Assembly (NCBI GenBank): GCA_016931515.1 | Contig: JAFGEQ010000019.1 | Location: forward strand, 224,700-288,699 | Source of the DNA: a candidate division CSSED10-310 bacterium | GTDB taxonomy: Bacteria > CSSED10-310 | Length of the DNA: 64,000 bases | Direction of reading: 5' to 3' | Shown here: piece after piece, positions 29,010 to 37,644 of the stretch | Layout of the letters: the number at the start of each line of letters is the position of its first letter | Position numbering within the stretch: the first letter of the stretch is position 1 | Notes under the pieces: generated by a model | Told to the model about the DNA's origin: nothing | Database searches by the model: none | What the model saw: the letters and a program-made list of their open reading frames with translations, nothing else | Translations under genes and position numbers: made by a program

Positions 29010-30638
29010 TCAATGCCACCCGAACGTCCAGGTATCCATGGTTCCCCATAGCGCAGTCATCGTCTGATCGGTCATCGCCGCGTACCAGATGATTCCATCC
29101 GCTTCACCGGTCGCGGGCGGCCAGGTAAACTCCGGCAGTACCGGAACCACCGTCTCATCAGGCGGCAGATCCAGGGTGTACCATTCAGGGGTTGATGAGA
29201 AGCCTGGTGCGAAAAAGAGCATGCCATAAACATCCAGAATCACAAAAAGCGGAATTCCATGGTATGGGGTGGTTTCCGGATTGCAGACTGTGACGGAACA
29301 ACTGCATGTGTCGGGCCACTCGAAATCATGGGCCGGCATATAAAGTGAAACACCGAGGGTATCACAGGGTTGCTTGATACCGTATGCGAACAGGTCGCAG
29401 GTTCCACCGTTGCCTGAAAAATAAGCAATTCCGTCACAAACGGCGACCTGGGTGGTCTCGTAGGCGGTTTCACCGAGAGGGAACGATCGGATAAAAGCGC
29501 CGGTTGTCTCATTCAGTGCGTAGGCGTTGGTGTCCGATAGGAAGAAAACAACACCGTTGGCAACGGACGGGGTATAGATTTCGTCGAAGCCGGTGTATGT
29601 CCACGCCGGCTGGACGTCTCCCGGAGTCTGATCGAGATCGAACGCATACAGCCGTGGATTGGTCGGCAGGTAGAGGCGGTTGATGACCGGGTTACAGGCT
29701 GTACCACCGCTGATCACATGTGGTGATGTGAAACTCCACAGGGTCGAGCCGTCGGTCGTATCGTAGACGACCAGTTCAGTTACTTCGTCGTACCCTTCGG
29801 AGAACGTGACTGCCAGCGAATCACCGCACAAAGTCATACTGATGATATGGGTGTCCGACGTTTCACCCGGTCGTGTCAATGTATCGACCAGTTGCTGCGT
29901 CAGCAGATCGACAACTCCGATCCGTTCGCGACTCCAGCTTCCGTCCTGGACGATACCGGTATAAACGGTCGTGCCGTCCCGCACGAGGTAATCTCCGACA
30001 AAACTGAACCCGTTCAGAGCTTTGCTCATGTACCAGTTGACCTGACCGTTATCGAGATTGATGGCATACAATTTTCCCGAATCCGGTTCGAATGGATTTT
30101 CCAGCATCAGAACCTGATTCCGGGGTTCATCCAGACAAACGACGGCCGTATCGTTGAAGCCGAGGTTAAATTGCAACGGAGCCGTCCAGATCAGGGCTCC
30201 GGTCAGGCCGTTGATCGCCTTGAGAGAGTAATTCGTGGAGTCTCCCTGAAGATAGAGCACGGTTCCGCTCGATGTTACGGTCGGCTGCGGGCACCAGCCT
30301 GTCATCGTGCCGCCGTATGTCCATCGCAGCGTTCCGCTTCGTGCGTCGTAGCACTCGATGGGTCCACCGGCGCCAACGGCGTACAACCGATCGTTCCAGA
30401 CAGCGGGACTCCGCGAAAACACGCTGAAATACCCGTCATCGCAGCCAATACCCCAGAGTTTGGTCATTTGCGAAACCGTGGATGGCGATATCGCGGTTTC
30501 GCCGGCTGCGTAGCTCGTCATTTCGATATTACCGCCGAAGTGAGCCCAGATCTGGGCGTTGACCACCGGAGAATCAACGATACCTGAAACAATAAGAATC
30601 AGGATGTTTGCGATCAAAAAGACATTGAATTTTTTCAT
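29010..30638 (-). CDS. Secreted PQQ-like beta-propeller protein with shared C-terminal domain
   Basis: 542 residues. The signal peptide is KKFNVFLIANILILIVSGIV. PQQ/pyrrolo-quinoline-type propeller blades follow, for example YDARSGTLRWTYGG, INGLTGALIWTAPL, TTDGSTLWSF and ALNETTGAFIRSF. These form a structural or binding propeller, and quinone binding cannot be inferred. The last ~120 residues are a separate domain with FVILDVYGMLFFAPGF, EFTWPP and a final TWTFGWH, homologous in pattern to the ends of the two beta-helix proteins in the window. I chose the ATG at 30638 because AGGAGGA precedes it and the signal peptide starts there; an upstream ATG at 30722 would add 28 unlikely residues. Confidence 0.8.
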   Translation of the reverse strand: MKKFNVFLIANILILIVSGIVDSPVVNAQIWAHFGGNIEMTSYAAGETAISPSTVSQMTKLWGIGCDDGYFSVFSRSPAVWNDRLYAVGAGGPIECYDARSGTLRWTYGGTMTGWCPQPTVTSSGTVLYLQGDSTNYSLKAINGLTGALIWTAPLQFNLGFNDTAVVCLDEPRNQVLMLENPFEPDSGKLYAINLDNGQVNWYMSKALNGFSFVGDYLVRDGTTVYTGIVQDGSWSRERIGVVDLLTQQLVDTLTRPGETSDTHIISMTLCGDSLAVTFSEGYDEVTELVVYDTTDGSTLWSFTSPHVISGGTACNPVINRLYLPTNPRLYAFDLDQTPGDVQPAWTYTGFDEIYTPSVANGVVFFLSDTNAYALNETTGAFIRSFPLGETAYETTQVAVCDGIAYFSGNGGTCDLFAYGIKQPCDTLGVSLYMPAHDFEWPDTCSCSVTVCNPETTPYHGIPLFVILDVYGMLFFAPGFSSTPEWYTLDLPPDETVVPVLPEFTWPPATGEADGIIWYAAMTDQTMTALWGTMDTWTFGWH

Positions 30639-30834
30639 GATAAACGAATCCTCCTGAGTTGGAACATCGATTTGCGGATTTTGTAGCGCATGCAGAGGAT
30701 CATGGCAAGCATGACACATCAAGCAGTTTGCAATCTATCAATCAGGACTTGCATCCACGGTGAATTTATATATTGGATGGTAACGGTATTCTGTCATCGA
30801 CTCATTCTCGAAAATTCGCGAATCCGGAAAGCCG

Positions 30835-31584
30835 TCAGTGGACTGCCCACGATGCGGAGACGGCTGCAGCCAGCAGTGAAAACCATATGAGTAACTTGTC
30901 TTTTAATGACGGAGCCATCAGGAATTCCTCAAGGGTGAACGTCAGACGCAGAGACAGAAGATATGCAAAAAAACAGAATGCAATCAGCGGGAACATGAAC
31001 GGCTCCGCCATCTGCCGGGTTGTGAAAAAGAAGCCCGGCCTTGTGATCAGTGTGAAAATGACGCAGCTCATAACCAGTACGTTCAAATCCGCCAGCCACT
31101 CCGTCAGGGGTGCACAGGTTCTCGCTGTATTTTTCATGAGGAGAAACAAAACATTCATGATAGTCAAGAGTTCTTTTACAATCAGGATTACAGCCAGTCC
31201 GGCGGCGACGGGTGACCAGGGCGGCTTGTATCTGATGTCGGGTACAAGCAGGGAGAAAACCGAGACGGCTACAATCAGCCCGACCAGCGTCCGGAAAATC
31301 AACGGGAGCATAAACCAGATGGCTGTTTGATTAGCTGTGAGGGTACTGCCGGTTTTCCGGAATATCCGGCGGATTTTGATTGGAAGCAGGACACCGTCAA
31401 GGAGGCTGAGAACAGCCAGTGCAATCGCCATTGCCGGCCATTCCTGCCGCAGCCGCATGACATCATCCATTCGGTTGCTGATTCCGGGGTGCAGGAAGAA
31501 AGCATAGAGGATGAAAAGGGCGTTGAAAGTAAGTCCTCTCCATTGAAAAAGATTCGAAGATTCGGAATCAATGCGATGGCTCAT
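30835..31584 (-). CDS. Uncharacterised multi-pass membrane protein
   Basis: 249 residues that I do not recognise. Six or seven hydrophobic segments are visible (around GLTFNALFILYAFFLHPG, AIALAVLSLLDGVLLP, FRTLVGLIVAVSVFSLL, PVAAGLAVILIVKELLT, LNVLVMSCVIFTLI, FPLIAFCFFAYLLSL and LLIWFSLLAAAVSA). There are no obvious transport or enzyme motifs. It is divergently arranged to the histidine kinase gene, with a 315-base gap, and ends about 200 bases from the start of the propeller gene. Confidence 0.6.
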   Translation of the reverse strand: MSHRIDSESSNLFQWRGLTFNALFILYAFFLHPGISNRMDDVMRLRQEWPAMAIALAVLSLLDGVLLPIKIRRIFRKTGSTLTANQTAIWFMLPLIFRTLVGLIVAVSVFSLLVPDIRYKPPWSPVAAGLAVILIVKELLTIMNVLFLLMKNTARTCAPLTEWLADLNVLVMSCVIFTLITRPGFFFTTRQMAEPFMFPLIAFCFFAYLLSLRLTFTLEEFLMAPSLKDKLLIWFSLLAAAVSASWAVH

Positions 31585-31899
31585 TGTGATGCTTTTTCTT
31601 TCTTTCGAAAGAATACTGCTTATGCTCGCATAAAAAATCAGCTACCGTTCATTTGTAAGTCTATCTGCGGGTCACCTGTAATGCAACGAAATCTCCGCTG
31701 CTGATAAACGTGTTCACGGTTGTTCAATGCTTTGCGTCAACTGTTTCAGAACCCTGTAAAATTAATGTCGGGGATGAAAATAGACAGCAATTTTATCAAT
31801 TGATCCGCATCCGGTAAGGCACTACAATCCAGTCGATCATGGAAGGGTTCGGAGATACCGCGTCCGTGCAATCGAATCGCAATAATCGGGAAATTAAAT
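31585..31899. other. Intergenic region between divergent membrane protein and histidine kinase genes
   Basis: 315 bases with no open frame I would call. It contains a perfect 14-base palindrome TTCTTTCGAAAGAA (31600-31613) only 16 bases upstream of the membrane-protein start. That is a possible operator or part of a promoter region for the minus-strand gene. The part next to the kinase start has only a weak GGGAA as ribosome-binding site. Confidence 0.45.
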
Positions 31900-32649
31900 A
31901 TGCAGGAAAATATACATGTTCCAGGTGGAGTCAAGCAGACAGACAGTCGGTCGCTCGGCGTACTCGCTCATGAAATCAAAAGTCCGATCAGCACTGTCAT
32001 CCAGTTGCTGTATGCCGCGGAGTTGCTGCTGCAGGGTCCTGGGACGGAAGAGGCACTTAGCTTGATCCGGCGGGCTATCAAACGGGCGGAATCCGCATTG
32101 GCGCTGGCCCGTGGGATGCTGGATTGCACGCGGATCGATCAGACCCGGGTATCGAGCGCGCCGGATACCGTGACGCCTTCCGAGGATCTCCCGAATCTGC
32201 TTGAATCTCACACACAGAATGCCGCCGGTAAAGGGATTACGATTATCTGCGATCTCCAGGCGACAGATTGCGTGCTGACGATCCAGCCGTTCGCCTGGCA
32301 GATCGTTGTCAATAACCTTGTAACGAACGCCATCCGATACTCCAAGCGAAACCAGGGGCCCCAGCGGGTCTGGGTCCGGACGTATCTCGAGAGCGACATG
32401 TTCATTCTGGAGGTCCGGGATGAGGGTATCGGGATGACACAGAGTGATCAGCAGAAGGTTTTCGAGCATTTCTTTCGGGCTGTTGAGGCGAAGGAGCAGA
32501 CGATCAGCGGATCCGGATTCGGGTTGGCGATGGTGAAGATGATTCTCGACGAGATTGGCGGTGATATCCGGTGCCGGAGTGAATACGGGATCGGCACGAC
32601 ATTCCAGGTGACGATTCCGGTGAGTCAGCCGTCAGGAGCCAGGGAATGA
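31900..32649 (+). CDS. Short histidine kinase (HisKA plus HATPase), no sensor domain
   Basis: 249 residues. The phospho-acceptor helix has LGVLAHEIKSPISTVI, and the ATPase domain has the N box WQIVVNNLVTNAIRYSKRN, G1 VRDEGIGM and G2 SGSGFGLAMVKMILDEIGG. There is no transmembrane or PAS domain, so the kinase is cytoplasmic and must be driven by another protein. No response regulator gene lies nearby, so it is an orphan. Its stop overlaps the start of the next gene by ATGA, which links the two in translation. Confidence 0.9.
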   Translation: MQENIHVPGGVKQTDSRSLGVLAHEIKSPISTVIQLLYAAELLLQGPGTEEALSLIRRAIKRAESALALARGMLDCTRIDQTRVSSAPDTVTPSEDLPNLLESHTQNAAGKGITIICDLQATDCVLTIQPFAWQIVVNNLVTNAIRYSKRNQGPQRVWVRTYLESDMFILEVRDEGIGMTQSDQQKVFEHFFRAVEAKEQTISGSGFGLAMVKMILDEIGGDIRCRSEYGIGTTFQVTIPVSQPSGARE

Positions 32650-33269
32650 ATGAACCTGAAAAGAAAGCGCATTACCCTCTCGGTGTGAATGCGAAGCGTG
32701 ACGATCCGCGCCCGCACCTGGTGATCTCCTGCCACGCCGACACCGGTTTTCGGACGCATCGTCTGGTACGGGAAGGGGAGACTCTCACCGGGCATCTCGA
32801 CAACTTTGCCGGTGTGCATGCGGTGATGAATGCGTATTTCAGCGGCAGGATGAATTCGGAGCGTGTGCGGATCGAGCTGACATATGGCGAGGAGACCGAC
32901 ATGATGGGGGCGTTTGAGGTGCGCCGGACGTTGATGTCGGACGACATGGTGGTTGTTGTGGATGTAACCGGGATCGAGACGGACCGGGACATCACGATCG
33001 AGAAGTGCCGGTTGCCGAAAATGCAGGCATTTGTTCACCGGGCGTTGGAGGGGATGTCGTACGCGCTTTTTGAGGATTGTCCGGATCCGATTGCGGACGA
33101 GGACGAGAGCGATGTGTATTCCAAGCGGATGGAGAATGTGTTTTTTCTGGGAATACCATGTACCGGAGGTGATTACAACGAAGGGGTTGTAACGTGCCGG
33201 GAGGCGAGCATTCGGGCGGCGTCGGAGGCGATGCTGAGGATTATCGAATTGTTTACACATGATTGGTAG
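32646..33269 (+). CDS. Small M20/M42-like hydrolase-fold protein coupled to the histidine kinase
   Basis: 207 residues. The order of motifs matches co-catalytic zinc aminopeptidases of the M42/M20/M28 clan: VISCHADTGF (HxD), TGHLDNFAGVHAV (bridging Asp), LTYGEETDMMGAF (Glu-Glu), and VVVVDVTGI (third Asp). The usual final HS/H motif is replaced by IPCTGGDYNEGVV. The protein is much shorter than full enzymes (~350) because the lid or dimerisation insert is missing. It may be a minimal peptidase/deacylase or a metal-binding regulator of the kinase. Family assignment is an inference from motif order. Confidence 0.6.
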   Translation: MNEPEKKAHYPLGVNAKRDDPRPHLVISCHADTGFRTHRLVREGETLTGHLDNFAGVHAVMNAYFSGRMNSERVRIELTYGEETDMMGAFEVRRTLMSDDMVVVVDVTGIETDRDITIEKCRLPKMQAFVHRALEGMSYALFEDCPDPIADEDESDVYSKRMENVFFLGIPCTGGDYNEGVVTCREASIRAASEAMLRIIELFTHDW

Positions 33270-33403
33270 TGACGGTGCAAGGCGAGATCCGGATGCGCTG
33301 CCAGCATCCGTCGATCCCCGGAAATATCTTTCGTTGCGAACACCCGCGGTGCATCAGCGACAACGTCTGCCAGTACATTGATCCGGATCGATTTATCGCT
33401 CAT
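33173..33403 (-). CDS. Possible small protein, uncertain
   Basis: 76 codons read from the minus strand, starting MSDKSIRINVLADVVADAPR. I do not recognise it. Its main support is a strong Shine-Dalgarno, AGGGAGG, 6 nt before the ATG at 33403. Against it, the last 97 bases overlap the 3' end of the convergent M20/M42-like gene and the composition of the tail looks non-coding. It may be a small gene or the 5' remnant of a larger one broken by rearrangement. Confidence 0.3.
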   Translation of the reverse strand: MSDKSIRINVLADVVADAPRVFATKDISGDRRMLAAHPDLALHRHYQSCVNNSIILSIASDAARMLASRHVTTPSL

Positions 33404-33899
33404 GGGTAACCTCCCTGTCGGTAAGGATATCAGTTTGCACTGTTTCGTTGAAAAATAATGTCGCTTGAAACGGAGGATGGAGAGTCGTTGTTGATGGATC
33501 AACGGCGTTTTAGATGGAAACCATTTAACAAACGACTCATATCATTCACTGTGTCATCCAAAGACTGTGCGCAGCGCAAAGTAACGTCGTTATCAAAGTG
33601 AATCGAGCGGTATTTTGCATTCCTCAGTAAAACGTCGCAATCCGTGCGCCAACTGCCGGGTCCGCCGGATCATATTCGGCAAGTGCCGGCGATGCTTTGA
33701 CAGGGTCCTATGGACGACTTCGTCGCGGACGATGGTGCACGATGGAGGTCACCTTTGATCACGACGGTGTGACAAAGGGTAAATGGCATGATCACTGAGA
33801 TGATTGACCCATGCATGATTTTCCTCGTGGTTTGGTATATATATCGGATTCCAGATCATCACTCAGTGAAATTTGTGGCTCCGCGAAAAAAATCCTTCT
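33404..33899. other. Intergenic region without recognisable gene
   Basis: About 500 bases (630 if the small gene at 33173-33403 is not real). No frame with coding character is visible on either strand and I see no strong hairpin. Together with the possible gene remnant next to it, this is the least dense part of the window and may mark a past deletion or insertion. The 3' end of the patatin gene adjoins it. Confidence 0.5.
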
Positions 33900-35639
33900 T
33901 CATTTAATCGTCTTCCAGAGATGGCGGCTGATCAGGTCATCCCTGATATGCGCCAGAATTTTTCTCCGGCTCGACCGGCGCAGGCATAACCACCAGGCCA
34001 GTTTCAATGGAATCCGGTAATAAAAACGTACCGGATCGAGCAGCCTGCCTGCAACAAAATCCAGCCTCGGACGTATTCGCTCCGATATACAATCGAATCG
34101 GTCCGGGCTGAGTTCCGGCCAGTCGGGTCGGCCGGGGTCCTTGTCCATATCGCCGACCAGCGGAATGATCGGAATGACCGGGCGGTTTCCATCGGGTGAC
34201 TGCCTAATCCATTTTCTGGCGTCTGCTTCCGGGTAGCTGCTTCCGAATCCGGGACTGAATTCGCTTTTTGTAACCTCCAGAACCAGCCGGTCCTTCAGGA
34301 ATTTCTGGCAGTTGCGGCGTCCCAGCAGATAATCGTGAACACGGAATGGACGGTCCAGGAAACCGCCAAAACCACCCAGTGATCCGGATGCAATTGCGCG
34401 GTCGGAGATCACGATTTGATTGTTGAGACTCCGTTTGGGCGCAATCATGAACCGACTGTTGACTTTGGGATCCAGGGCCAGTGCCAGTTCGTCGGCTTTG
34501 AATCGCGCCTGCGAACGCAATGCACCCAGTATTTTTACGGCGGTCGCAATGAAAGACGGCCGGGTGGCCGTATCGTCCTGAAATGCATCAATGCTCCATC
34601 CAGCGAACGGATCGATCATGATTACCATCCGGTCGGCTTTCCCGGCATGCCGTTCCAGATGCGTATCACCCCTGGCCAGAATCCTGTGAGCGAGCTCAAA
34701 CGGCTCATTGTTGATCAGGCCGCCGTCGGATGCCCAAAAGGAATACTTATTCGGATGGCCACTCAATGGAGGCCACCAACTGGGCTGAATCGGAGAAGGA
34801 TTCGACACATCAGGTTTTTCATGATGTTTTCCACGGTGCCGGGCGGAACGGGTGCTGGATGGTATCATCCGGAGAGGATCGTTGTATTTTTCGATTGCAA
34901 CCGCCATTTTTCTCGGTGCCAGTCCCAGTGGAAAAGCGCCGCTTGCCAGGCACCCCCGCCGCAACCGGTCCCATTCGTCGTCGGCGCTGTTGGAGGGATT
35001 CAGACGGTAGCAGAATTCATCGTCGGGATGATTCGGAGATGGACGGCCGGTTAAAAGGAAATGCAGAAAATCCGCGTGCATGGTCATCTGGTGGCCGAGA
35101 GATACATCATCGATGAACGGCAATGTGTAGGGGATACCCCTGAGGTTCGTCATGCATAGAATAAGGTGGAGTTCCGGATCGATATAGGGTCGTTCCAGGT
35201 AGGGGAGATCCATCCTGAACACTTTATCGGCGATGGCATCGAGCAGGCTGGAATCCAATATCGATACAAGTTGATTCTCATATCGATCGTTTTTGCCAAG
35301 AAAACCTTCAATTTCAGCCAGGTTGACCCATGCTTCGAACAAGGGATTTCCTGTCGGGCCGGCAACCGACGGGTTGCGAACCATCTGAAAGTCCCTGAAC
35401 AGAGACATCGCCAGTATACCTGCCGTCATGCCGCCCGCGGACGTTCCGGAAATTACGCGGATGTTGACATTATGCTGAGGCACCGACGGGTTGCCGTTGT
35501 CCTTCTCCCGATACCACGCATCGAGCGCTTCCAGCAGAAAACTGATGACTCCGGCTGTATAAGCCCCGGCCGAAATAGCGCCAGCCATAACGAGTCCGAT
35601 TTCAAATGTCCCGGATTGAGTAGCGGTTCGCTCGTTCAT
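33900..35639 (-). CDS. Patatin-like phospholipase
   Basis: 579 residues. The oxyanion-hole glycine motif is MAGAISAGAYTAGVISFLLE, the nucleophile motif is VISGTSAGGMTAGI (GxSxG), and the catalytic Asp is in WASDGGLINNEPF (DGG). It is expected to hydrolyse acyl esters of membrane lipids. There is no signal peptide, so it is probably cytoplasmic. It is longer than simple patatins; the C-terminal ~200 residues end in a basic, Arg-rich helix that may bind the membrane. It is a single gene flanked by gaps of several hundred bases. Confidence 0.9.
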   Translation of the reverse strand: MNERTATQSGTFEIGLVMAGAISAGAYTAGVISFLLEALDAWYREKDNGNPSVPQHNVNIRVISGTSAGGMTAGILAMSLFRDFQMVRNPSVAGPTGNPLFEAWVNLAEIEGFLGKNDRYENQLVSILDSSLLDAIADKVFRMDLPYLERPYIDPELHLILCMTNLRGIPYTLPFIDDVSLGHQMTMHADFLHFLLTGRPSPNHPDDEFCYRLNPSNSADDEWDRLRRGCLASGAFPLGLAPRKMAVAIEKYNDPLRMIPSSTRSARHRGKHHEKPDVSNPSPIQPSWWPPLSGHPNKYSFWASDGGLINNEPFELAHRILARGDTHLERHAGKADRMVIMIDPFAGWSIDAFQDDTATRPSFIATAVKILGALRSQARFKADELALALDPKVNSRFMIAPKRSLNNQIVISDRAIASGSLGGFGGFLDRPFRVHDYLLGRRNCQKFLKDRLVLEVTKSEFSPGFGSSYPEADARKWIRQSPDGNRPVIPIIPLVGDMDKDPGRPDWPELSPDRFDCISERIRPRLDFVAGRLLDPVRFYYRIPLKLAWWLCLRRSSRRKILAHIRDDLISRHLWKTIK

Positions 35640-35900
35640 ACCATGGTCTCCATTGTGAATTTCACCTTATCGGATGGAAAAAAGCGTACGCTCCCATTAT
35701 CGCTAATGTCAATCCGTGCAGGCCAAATCAATGATTATGACGGATATGATCTCCGACTCACAGCCATTTAACGTAGAAATTAAACCTCACTAGAGTGCAC
35801 CGGGTGCACTTTGTTCGGGACGGATCTTTTCATCAGATTTTCAATCTCACCACTGATAAGTTACCGTTCAAAATGCGGATCGCATCGACGGTCATCAGGG

Positions 35901-36491
35901 TTACGGACAGAGTGTTTCCTCGCAGATAATAAAGCCTGTGCTTCCATAGCAGCATACTGTGAAAATACAGGGATCGCATACCGGGCCCCAGAACGGCCGG
36001 CCGGTTCCGCAGCGACCCATCGAGAAGCATCCCGTCGAATCGGTTTCAATAACAAATTCCACAGGATCCAACGTATTCGAAACCACATTGGCGAGACCAT
36101 TTTGAATCAGTTCATTTTTATCGAGAGTAGCTGTACGAACCGACACTTTGTTCTCAAATACAGGACGCCAGGCAATTTCAACCTTTAAATTACAATTATC
36201 AAGCTTGTTAAACTCCAGCGCCAGGGGTCCCAGCTTCTCAATGGCACCAACCAGATCCTGACCGGCATCAGGATCGATGATTGCGCAAATCAGAACGTCT
36301 CCGGGCTCGGCATAAAACAACAGGCATACTGCATCCGGCTGTAGCCCTGCCGAAATGGTCAGTGAATACATGCCTGCAGAATCCGATCGTGCAGCGAAAT
36401 ACAGATCAGAATATACCGGCCCTGCTCCGGCTACCGATGCAAAAAAACATGCGAACAGAGTAAAAACCATGAGTGATCTGTAAAAATTCAT
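35901..36491 (-). CDS. Secreted protein of unknown function with Cys-rich C-terminus
   Basis: 196 residues that I do not recognise. The signal peptide is YRSLMVFTLFACFFASVAGA. The middle is beta-rich (MYSLTISAGLQPDAVCLLFY). The last ~45 residues hold nine cysteines, including CGTGRPFWGPVCDPCIFTVC, and suggest disulfides in the periplasm or outside the cell. An AGGAGG site lies just before the ATG. It is divergent to the ECF sigma factor gene across a 209-base AT-rich gap, and could be part of that sigma factor's regulon; this is only a positional inference. Confidence 0.65.
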   Translation of the reverse strand: MNFYRSLMVFTLFACFFASVAGAGPVYSDLYFAARSDSAGMYSLTISAGLQPDAVCLLFYAEPGDVLICAIIDPDAGQDLVGAIEKLGPLALEFNKLDNCNLKVEIAWRPVFENKVSVRTATLDKNELIQNGLANVVSNTLDPVEFVIETDSTGCFSMGRCGTGRPFWGPVCDPCIFTVCCYGSTGFIICEETLCP

Positions 36492-36700
36492 AAAGAACCT
36501 CCTGAAAATCTTCTATTAATATTTTTTGGAAACTACACCCGAATTGAAAGTAACATATTACCCAAAACCATTCAATGATCAATAATGTATAATAAAAACT
36601 ACATATTATGGCCTGCTTGCTTTGACTTTCAAAACTAATTATCGTTCTGCGAGGTTGATAAAAATTTATTTGAAGAAAAATCGAGGAGGTCTGCGTCTTA

Positions 36701-37204
36701 ATGTTTGGAAGCTCCGGGAAAAGAAATTCCGCTGCAGTACAGGATTTTTATCAACGCAATAAACACAAGCTTGTGATTTATGCCTGGAGCATTCTTGGTA
36801 ATTATACCGATGCGGAGGATGCCGTTCATTCGGCTTTCACTGCGGTTCTATCAAAAATTGATTCGAACGGTTTCATACCGAGAGACACGGGATCGTATGT
36901 TTACAGGTCGGTTCACAACCGCGCTGTCGACATCATAAGGAAACGAAGCCGGGACATGGGATTGATTCACGGAATGCAACTGCAAGCAGGGTCAACGGAT
37001 CCTTTGATTCTTCAGATGTACAACGATCTGAACAGCGGATTAGCGCAATTGATCCCCGATGATTGCCGCATAGTGGTTCTGAAAGTCATTGCCGGTTTGA
37101 GTTTTAGGGAAATAGAGAAAATCATGGATATGCCGAAACGCACGATAGCGACACGGTATTACCGGGCGATTAAAGTATTGAAAGACAAACTGGAGTCCGG
37201 ATAA
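36701..37204 (+). CDS. ECF-type RNA polymerase sigma factor
   Basis: 167 residues. Region 2 is seen in WSILGNYTDAEDAVHSAFTA and SVHNRAVDIIRKRSRD, and region 4 in LIPDDCRIVVLKVIAGLSFR with a helix-turn-helix REIEKIMDMPKRTIATRYYR. ECF sigma factors switch on envelope-stress or accessory genes when an anti-sigma factor lets go. GAGGAGGT lies 10 nt before the ATG. The next gene starts in the last base of this one (TAATG), the typical sigma/anti-sigma arrangement. Confidence 0.9.
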   Translation: MFGSSGKRNSAAVQDFYQRNKHKLVIYAWSILGNYTDAEDAVHSAFTAVLSKIDSNGFIPRDTGSYVYRSVHNRAVDIIRKRSRDMGLIHGMQLQAGSTDPLILQMYNDLNSGLAQLIPDDCRIVVLKVIAGLSFREIEKIMDMPKRTIATRYYRAIKVLKDKLESG

Positions 37205-37644
37205 TGAAGAAGAATGTTAAAAAATTAATCAGGGATGCTCATTTCGAACCGGCTTCAAAAAAACTGGATGAACGGATGGCGACGCTTTTTGTATCGGATC
37301 AGGATCAGAGAGACGACGATACCATCAGCGTATTCGTGCATTTCGGAAGATGGCGGATGGCGGTCGCCGGTCTGGCAACGGTATTGATCTTTATTTCCGG
37401 TGCGGTGTTTATGTTCAAAGACAGCAGCAGGATCGATCAGAAAGTAACAAGAAGCGGTGTGGGTACGTCGATAGACAACACGCAACAAAATGAAGTTGGA
37501 CAAGTCTTGAGCGGTGATGTCTCGATGCTGTTCGCTGATGAGAAAGTGGTTTTGCGCAGGGTATACACGACATCCCGGGGTGGGGAGATGATCGTAATGA
37601 GAAGTCGTCCTGTAACGATGGAGAAAGATGAAAATAATTTATGA
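37204..37644 (+). CDS. Single-pass membrane protein, putative anti-sigma factor
   Basis: 146 residues. A cytoplasmic N-terminal part of ~60 residues, one transmembrane helix (WRMAVAGLATVLIFISGAVF) and a ~65-residue outer part. No zinc-binding HxxxCxxC anti-sigma motif is present, so the role rests on its position directly after and overlapping the ECF sigma gene, and on topology. The next gene overlaps it by ATGA. Confidence 0.6.
   Translation: MKKNVKKLIRDAHFEPASKKLDERMATLFVSDQDQRDDDTISVFVHFGRWRMAVAGLATVLIFISGAVFMFKDSSRIDQKVTRSGVGTSIDNTQQNEVGQVLSGDVSMLFADEKVVLRRVYTTSRGGEMIVMRSRPVTMEKDENNL

Noticed and set aside
29010-30722. Longer start of the propeller protein at 30722
   Set aside because: The ATG at 30638 has AGGAGGA and begins a good signal peptide; the extra 28 residues are not signal-like.
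31894-33260. Long minus-strand frames opposite the histidine kinase and its partner
   Set aside because: The plus strand has kinase motifs and a coupled gene; the reverse frames are Arg/His-rich shadows.
34416-35054. 212-codon frame antisense to the patatin gene
   Set aside because: Opposite conserved patatin motifs and without any recognisable domain.
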